Of a stretch of DNA of 26,722 nucleotides, positions 20,880 to 26,722 are shown piece after piece. How positions within the stretch are numbered: the first letter of the stretch is position 1; each line of letters opens with the position of its first letter. The notes below the pieces were generated by a model. It ran no database searches. It had not been told where the DNA came from and saw nothing but the letters and a program-made list of their open reading frames with translations. A program made the position numbers and the translations under genes. This DNA is from Gnetum montanum (lineage: Eukaryota; Streptophyta; Gnetopsida; Gnetales; Gnetaceae): the NCBI GenBank assembly GCA_015680685.1, contig MNCI01011772.1, positions 7,536 through 34,257 on the forward strand, given 5' to 3'.

Positions 20880-21365
20880 TCATGATAAGTAATCTACAAC
20901 CACATTCTCCACACCTTTATGATCTACCATCGTGAGATCAAATTTTTGTAAAATCGCGAACCATCGTATAACATAGGGACTCACTGTTGGTTTGTTCATT
21001 AGAAATCTGATGGTGCTATTATCGATGTGCACAAACACTTTGTAGCTAAGCATATAGTGCCTAAACTTCTCTAAGGTGAACACCACTATCATCAACTCCT
21101 TTTCTGTGGTGGTGTAGTTTAGTTGTGCACCTACAATGCTCTGGCTTGCACAGTGAATGTAATATGGACATTTTTGATCATCCATTTGTGTAAGAACTAC
21201 CCCTAAAGTGTAATTTGATGCATAGGACATCACATGAAATAGTCTGGACCAATCTGGTGTTTGAAGAATGGGGGTTCCAATAAGCTTTTGCTTCAATTGC
21301 TGAAATGTTCCTTCACATGCAAGGGTCCAGATGAACAATGCATCCTTTTTTGTCAATTTTACCAA
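20880..21365 (-). pseudogene. RNase H of B
   Basis: Degrades the RNA strand during reverse transcription. This 161-codon stretch is open and covers the domain from the RT connection (KLTKKDALFIW) onward. In FHVMSYAS the first catalytic Asp of the usual CDAS is now Tyr. Retained are the Glu in TTTEKEL, the Asp in HIDNSTIRFLM and the Asp in VVVDYLS, followed by a stop where the family continues. QLNYTTTEKELM and RWFAILQKFDL match the plant gypsy pattern. Confidence 0.9.
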
Positions 21366-22499
21366 TGGCTTGGCGATTTTGGAAAAATTCTTAATGAAGC
21401 ACCGGTAGTAGCTAGTATGACCAAGGAATGATCACACTTCTTTGACTGTTTCAGGTTGGCAGGTTATTTCTTGGATGACCCTTATTTTTTTAGGGTCCAC
21501 CTCGATTCTTTCTTTTGAAATGTGATGCTCCAAGACTATGCCTTCCTGGACCATAAGATGAATCTTTTACCAATTGAGCTAGAGGTTTTTTTTGACACAT
21601 CTCTTTAACACCTACTCAAGATGGTCCAAGGCTTACTCGAACGTAGCTTTGTGGGCAGAAAAATCATCCATAAAAAATTCTACCCTACTACCAATCTATT
21701 TTTGGAAAATGCTGAGAACTAATTGTTGAAATGTGGCTGGGGCATTACATAGACCAAATGGCATCTGACAGTAAGCAAAAGTCCCCTACAAACTTGTGAA
21801 AGTTATCTTTGCATGGTTCTTTGATGTAATCCAAATTTGGTTATAGCCACTATAACCATCTAGAAAGCTATAATAGCTATGCCCCAAAATGGTGTCCAAC
21901 ACTTGGTCGATGAAAAGAAATGGAAAATGATTCTTAAAAGTTACCATGTTGAGCAGCTAGAAGTCAATGCACCCCTGCCATTTGCCTTCCTTCTTGGGTA
22001 TGATCACAAGTGGACTTACCCACTCACTATCTACGACAAGGTAGATGAATCCTACCTTGAGGAGTTGTTCAATCTTCTCTTTGACAATGTGCTTTAACTT
22101 GGGATTCAAACATCACTACGGCTATCATTGTGGCTTAACGATAGGGTCAATGTATATTCGGTGCTAACATATTCTTGGATCTATCCTAGTGAGTTTGAAA
22201 TATAACCATGCAAAGGCTACTGACCATTTTTTCATAACTTTTATTAATTTTCTCTTCTATTTTGTAACAAGCTTGGCATTAATGATAACCAGCCTCCCAT
22301 TTTTCAAAAATACAAACTTCATTCTAGTTGGTAGTGTCTTCAATTCAAGGGGTTCTTGTTTAAAATTGTCAAGAATTTTTAGCTCATCCCAATTGACATC
22401 ATCATTTGCTCTTTCAGAGAGCTAGTGATGAACTTGCTCTAGTTCATCCATACTTGCAACATATTCGTATGTTAGGCCCTTAGTAGGTTCCATGCATAA
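21366..22499 (-). pseudogene. Reverse transcriptase of B
   Basis: Copies the element's RNA into DNA. In frame with RNase H. Motifs in order are WVSPLVIIPKK, FPFLFIDQVLD, FLDGYSGYNQI, FAYCQMPFGLCNAPATFQQ, the active-site FFMDDF (Met-Asp-Asp at 21663-21671), NLxLNWxKIHLMVQEGIVLEH and GHTSYYRCFIKNFSKIAKPL. Both active-site Asps survive. Broken by many stops, for example two in CVKKNLxLNWxKIH, mostly at expected Trp, Gln or Arg codons. The left edge toward protease is approximate. Confidence 0.9.
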
Positions 22500-23108
22500 T
22501 TTACTACTGCTAGAATCAATTGTCAGCCACTAGGTGCCTTATTGTTTTATGGCTACTGCGTATAGACATCTCTAGATATTAGCTTCTAGTGCACACTACT
22601 TGCATGCAGAGATAGATGTTTGCTTTACTGACCCTAACTTCTACACACAATAGCACCCTGAATCGCTCTATGTGATACATGGAATTCTCTTCTTCTTGAT
22701 CTTCCCAAACTCATTTTCTTTTGATATTTCTAAGAAAAGATCTCTAATGCCCATTTTGGCATCAACAGTACTTAGCCATACCCTTCTCATAATAATTGAA
22801 AAGTCTCCTTTGTAGTTCTCTACTTTAATTACTAGGAAATTAGTGGGATATGACCACCCACAAGCTATGATGATGATATCCTCAACTAGTCCCAATGGAA
22901 CAATGATGGACTAGTCCACTAGATCCAGCTAGATGTTGCTCTTCTTCAAGGGAGGGAGGTTCCACATTGTGTACATCTCATGTGAGATCAAATTAACATC
23001 AAAACTAGAGTCAAGAAGAGCTTTACAAGGCTCATTTCTAGTAATTTGCAAGTAAATAAGGGGACTCCTAGGATTAGTTGACTCTTTGGGCAAGTTACCA
23101 GCTCGAAT
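22500..23108 (-). pseudogene. Aspartic protease of B
   Basis: Cuts the polyprotein. The active-site loop reads ALLDSSFDVNLIS (Asp at 23010-23012), where the family has Asp-Ser/Thr-Gly; Gly is replaced by Ser. Downstream, PLGLVEDIIIIA, YPTNFLVIKVE and IIMRRVWLST correspond to the family's flap and C-terminal ILGRPFL region. Several stops. Same frame as gag, so gag-pol was one ORF. Confidence 0.8.
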
Positions 23109-25592
23109 TTAATCAAGTACAACATGTGTCAGCATTACAATATGGAATTGAGAAGGATTTTGGTTTGAAGGGAACTTAGATAAAGAGGAAACAGAGGAAG
23201 TTGGAGGAGTAGGGTTACCAACCACCGATGTCTCCGAGGGCTTTGGTGGATTGCAAGGTTGAAAGAAGGATATTTTCTTTGTTCGTGGTTCCAACCCACT
23301 TGATGGGTTAACTGATTGTAGATTAACTACCCTCCTAGCATTCCTTTGTTGTGATTGTGCAGATAATTCACCTTGCATGGATGGAGCAGGTGGTAGCTGT
23401 GTAGAAGGTGGAGGAGTAGGTGTAGAGACAGGAGATACATGAGGATAGTAGGTGGCATCCTGCCTTGGATAGGATGATTGGTATGTTTTAGGAGGGTAGT
23501 GGTGAGGTTGGTAAGCAACAACATGACTAGAGGAGTCCCTTAGAGAAGAAGGTTGTTGAACATAGTAATCATAAGGATTTGGTTATTGGTAAGGATATTG
23601 TTGCTTTGGAGGTGGTAACGCCCATGATTGTAGTTGCTGCCATTGCTGGTATAATTCATAAGGTTGTGGTGGATTTTCACTTAGATAATACTACTGTGGT
23701 TGGTGGAATTGTCAAGAATTACCTTGTGGATAAGGTAATATTTTGGACATTTACTTTTGTGTAAGTTGTGGATGTAAGGCATACACCCTAGATTCCTGCA
23801 AGTGTGATACAACTGGACAACATCCCTTAAGATATTCATATTAGTAGACATCACACCCACTATCATCATCTAAGTTGCTATCTACAACCATCTCTATCGA
23901 AACCATTTTACTTTTACCCTTAGATATGGCACGTTCAGCTTCTTTACGCCTCTGACGCTCACGCTTACCACTTTGCTTCTTGGAATCTTCAACAATTTTT
24001 AAAACAACTTGAAACCTAGTGTCCATGGAGTCCCATAATTGATCAACCTTAGCCATGATTTCTGATTGCAATTTCTAAAATGGTAAGTTTTTCTGTTTAA
24101 CAACCTCATCTTTGGCGAATTCATCTTCACTGTCACAAAATCAAACCCCCTTTTTCTGAATAGAAGGGTCCCTATTGTATTCTTCTACACTTTCACATTT
24201 TCTCAGTTCTCCCTCTTCCTTGGCTACCTACTTAATTAATTTTTAAATCTGATGGGCACTTAACTCTGTCAATCTCCATTGGGCTTAGACGCCAAGGGTT
24301 TTCCTGGTTTCAGACCATAACCCGTTTATCATATGACGAAGTTAATCAAGCTAAGAGTATCCATGGTTGGGACACCTATGCAATAGAGAGTAGTATCGAC
24401 CAATAGCAGCATCCAAGGGCTCATGATTTCCTTATTTCCACCCTTGAATTTTTTTCTTAGATTAGATACTTGGGAGTACGTTTGATATTTGTCATTGAAT
24501 AATTCCAACATTGTACTCCATTACCTAATTGATTATGGTTTTAAGGATCGATACCAAATTTTTGCTTCCTTTATGAGTGTCCCTGGAAATAATTTTAGCT
24601 TTTGCATGTCATTTTCAATATTTTGCAAGGCACATGCATCCTAGAAGGCCTGAAGATGAATTTGTGGATCAACATCATATCCTTCCTCGAACCGAGGGAT
24701 GTTGTTCATATCCAACCTTTTTATTCTGCTGTCATTTATAGGCCTTGTTAGAATCCTCATAGCCTTTGCAATATTCAACATGCCCTAAGTAGCAAGTATA
24801 GGTTCATCAAGGCCATGATGATGGTTTCTATGATATTCTCTACTAACCCTTCTTTTTCGATGGTGGGCCTCTCTGGATGTGCTGGTCCTGTCGGTCACCT
24901 CCATCACAGTTATTTCTTCTGTAGCCACGATCTGAACCAGAAGAAGAAGAAGATGATGATAATGAAGGGGAAGAAGAAGGGGAACTTGCTCCACATTGAT
25001 GCCTATCACCCTTCCTTCAATGCTTATTCCCACAATCATAATCATGATCTCCTTTGTCCCCCTTTTCTTGACATGCTTCTCTAGATCCATTTTTGTGATT
25101 GGGTCCATTTTGACTAGAACCTAGATTATGGATTGTGAATTATACATTCTAATTAAGGGCTCCTTGAACAAAGTCAAAGAGAGAAGAATCACTAAACAAG
25201 TGGTCATCTTTATCAATTGGGCGAAGTAGAGGTGGAAAGATATTTGACCCCTTTCCCTTCATAAGCTCATGTTGGTTCTCTAGCTACTGATCCCTTAATC
25301 TTTCCGCTTTAGTGGGTTGATAATCCCTTGAGTTGGGATCTCGCATTTCATATTCTCCATGGAGATGTTGAAGCCTGTGTTGCATGGAAATTAGCTACAG
25401 CATTACTAGAACAGATCGGTCAGGTGGCAACACAATGTTACCTTCCATATCATGCCATTAGATTAGTTCATCTTGATGCAAGATGAAGATAAAGTCTGGT
25501 ACATACTCATCAGGATGAGCATATACCACCCAGTATTGTTGAGGCACTTGAACTGCTCTAGGTAGAGATGGGCTCCTATGAGAAGAAGACAT
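23109..25592 (-). pseudogene. Gag of B
   Basis: Starts at the ATG at 25590-25592 (MSSSHRSPSLPRAVQVPQ) in frame with all pol domains. Order: N-terminal region with PDEYVPDF; a Ser-rich stretch encoded by TCT/TCC repeats near 24950; basic patch; gag core at 24540-24720 (NNIPRFEEGYDVDP, LKLFPGTLIKEAKIWY); Lys/Arg-rich segment (KRERQRRKEAER); a Cys/His segment near 23770-23855; and a Pro/Gln/Tyr-rich tail. Two indels, near 24890 and between 24400 and 24070, shift the core out of frame and back. No CCHC knuckle was found. The stop at 23109-23111 separates gag from protease but is probably a mutation. Confidence 0.85.
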
Positions 25593-25736
25593 TTTGTATT
25601 AATAAATAGTGTGTAGTTGAGGTTTAATTTAATGATAATAATAATAATTTTTATTTTCATAGGATTTGACTCTGAGGGTTTGAACAACGAGGTTACTAAG
25701 TTTCACTAGGTTTAGATAGTGCACAAAGAACTACAA
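25593..25736. other. 5' leader of B
   Basis: Untranslated leader between primer site and gag. Contains an ATT microsatellite (25632-25653). No other structure recognised. Confidence 0.6.
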
Positions 25737-25754
25737 TCCCTAGCAACAGCACAA
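25737..25754 (-). promoter_or_regulatory. Primer-binding site of B, tRNA-Asp type
   Basis: The minus strand reads TTGTGCTGTTGCTAGGG. Twelve of 17 positions match TGGCGCCGTTGCCGGGG, and the following ATTG also agrees with the extended consensus. Four of five differences are C/T or G/A transitions. Confidence 0.8.
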
Positions 25755-25755
25755 A

Positions 25756-26592
25756 TGATGAGTGGTAAGGTACCCCTACACCCAACCATATGAATCATAG
25801 GCGTTCACATGTGATCTGGTCGAATTCTGCAAACTATAATTATTAAGTACGCTAGAGCTAAATAATGCATGTGTGTTATCCATTCATTGTCTTCCCAGTC
25901 CCACTTATGGAATGCAATTGTATGGTTAAGTGTGACCGAGGCATAAGTTTTTTATTATTTTGTGCTTTTATGAAATTACTTGCCTAGAACAAAGATGAAA
26001 GTAAAAGTAAGAGTGATTGATTGCTAAGTAGACTATGGTCTAATCTAGCCTAACACAAGTAACCGTTCCCACTTCCTAGACACATCCTGAACCTTGTGCA
26101 AACATTGCTGGGTTGTCAAACGCTAATTGTTTCTGAGCTACCAAGCATCACATGTATACTCAAAGGGGATTGTTCTTGTGTATTTTAATGATTTTCTTGA
26201 TTGATCAAAATTAATTAGTACATAAACAATATTTACATAAATTGCATGAAATATAAATGCATAAGAAAGAAAGTCTCATGTGCTGCAAGGAATGAATCAA
26301 AGAGTTTGTCTTTATTGCCAACACAATGGTGTGCTTAGGTACATTAATGGTTGAATAAAGATCTGTTCACACTTAGACCTCCTACTGTTAGCACTTGGAA
26401 AATATTCTAACTTTCAAATCGACAAACTACAAGAGTTTTGCTACTTAACTACCAAAAAATTACTCCCAATTGTGTGCCTAGGCATTGTATTTATAGACCC
26501 AGAGTAACCCTATGATATTGAATGTATGATATTGCATCTTGGGTCATGATATCACATACCTGATATCGTGTACCTGATATTGCATACCCAAT
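25756..26592 (-). repeat. 5' LTR of B, interrupted by a family A LTR
   Basis: Collinear with 16565-17421 up to GATATCGTG (26570). After 22 diverged bases it breaks at TGATGAGTGG (26593). TATA box at 26488-26495; GATATC/T units at 26548, 26562 and 26576 (14-bp steps). The missing outer end presumably continues beyond the inserted element, outside the window. Confidence 0.85.
26488..26495 (-). promoter_or_regulatory. TATA box in 5' LTR of B
   Basis: TATAAATA on the minus strand, identical and collinear with 17297-17304. This is the copy that would start B's transcript. Confidence 0.7.
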
Positions 26593-26722
26593 TGATGAGT
26601 GGCGAGGTACCCCTACACTCAACCATATGAAACGAGCGTTGCACGCGCGATCCGGTCGAACTCCGCAGATGGACTAGTTGTGGTATCTAGATAGTTAGCC
26701 TTAGGTCGCAGTTCGCTGTCTT
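26593..26722 (-). repeat. Start of another family A LTR, nested in B
   Basis: TGATGAGTGGCGAGGTACC onward matches 584-713 and 14146-14276 closely. No primer site or polypurine tract lies to its left, so this is the outer end of a 3' LTR, or a solo LTR, on the minus strand. Several CpGs (CACGCGCGATCCGGTCG) are kept that the other copies have lost, suggesting a younger insertion. Confidence 0.85.

Larger units (their letters stand above)
16565..26592 (-). mobile_element. Element B: Athila-like gag-pol retrotransposon, about 10 kb
   Basis: A minus-strand element with 3' LTR (16565-17421), polypurine tract, about 2 kb noncoding spacer, a gag-pol polyprotein remnant (19425-25592), leader, primer site and 5' LTR (25756-26592, interrupted). 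Gag, protease, RT, RNase H and integrase follow in the standard gypsy order. Integrase and RT wording (LCNAPATFQQ, GVEHKLTTPYHP, SPYELVYRK) is of Athila type. There is no 3' ORF: only about 350 bases lie between the position matching A2's 3' ORF start and the polypurine tract. It landed in the tandem repeat and was later hit by a family A element. Confidence 0.9.

Noticed and set aside
24785-25108. Open frame of 107 codons, minus strand
   Set aside because: Its first half is a shadow of the Ser-rich gag segment in the original frame; only its second half is gag, after an indel.

Overview
The window is plant nuclear DNA made almost entirely of decayed LTR retrotransposons. No intact host gene, tRNA, rRNA or CRISPR array is visible. 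Evidence for a plant: Ty3/gypsy gag-pol remnants that read like the Athila branch, primer-binding sites resembling the 3' end of plant tRNA-Asp, and a Ty1/copia gag with an initiator-Met primer site. The nested, AT-rich, stop-riddled elements and a tandem repeat suggest a large repeat-dense genome such as a gymnosperm, but the species cannot be read from the window.

Every recognisable element lies on the minus strand, so each 5' LTR is on the right. From left to right: (1) element A1, 1-1448, a gag fragment cut by the window edge, its primer site and its 5' LTR; (2) about 1.3 kb without recognisable content; (3) element C, about 2755-6112, a copia element with a gag carrying two CCHC zinc knuckles and no pol; (4) element A2, 6464-14922, with a 3' LTR, polypurine tract, a long 3' ORF with coiled coils, a 1.8 kb spacer containing a 69-base N gap, gag, primer site and a truncated 5' LTR, and no pol; (5) a tandem repeat with units of about 475 bp, 14924-16564, into which A2 inserted (a piece of the repeat also sits left of A2 at 6400-6463); (6) element B, 16565-26592, with both LTRs, gag, protease, RT, RNase H and integrase in one ancestral frame but no 3' ORF; (7) the start of another family A LTR at 26593, inserted inside B's 5' LTR.

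A2 and B are relatives. They share LTR ends, primer-site type, polypurine tract, spacer blocks and gag architecture, but carry complementary gene sets: gag plus 3' ORF in A2, gag plus pol in B. B looks like the kind of element that could have supplied enzymes to A2. All copies here are dead. Damage is mostly in-frame stops and transitions, as expected for old methylated repeats.

Smaller structures not covered by standard annotation: arrays of GATATC palindromes at 14-bp spacing just upstream of the LTR TATA boxes, a stray copy of that array inside A2, a duplicated hairpin in B's spacer with two compensatory base-pair changes, a recurring ATGGGGGA motif at coding ends, and a shared Cys/His pattern in the gag proteins, in which no ordinary zinc knuckle was found.
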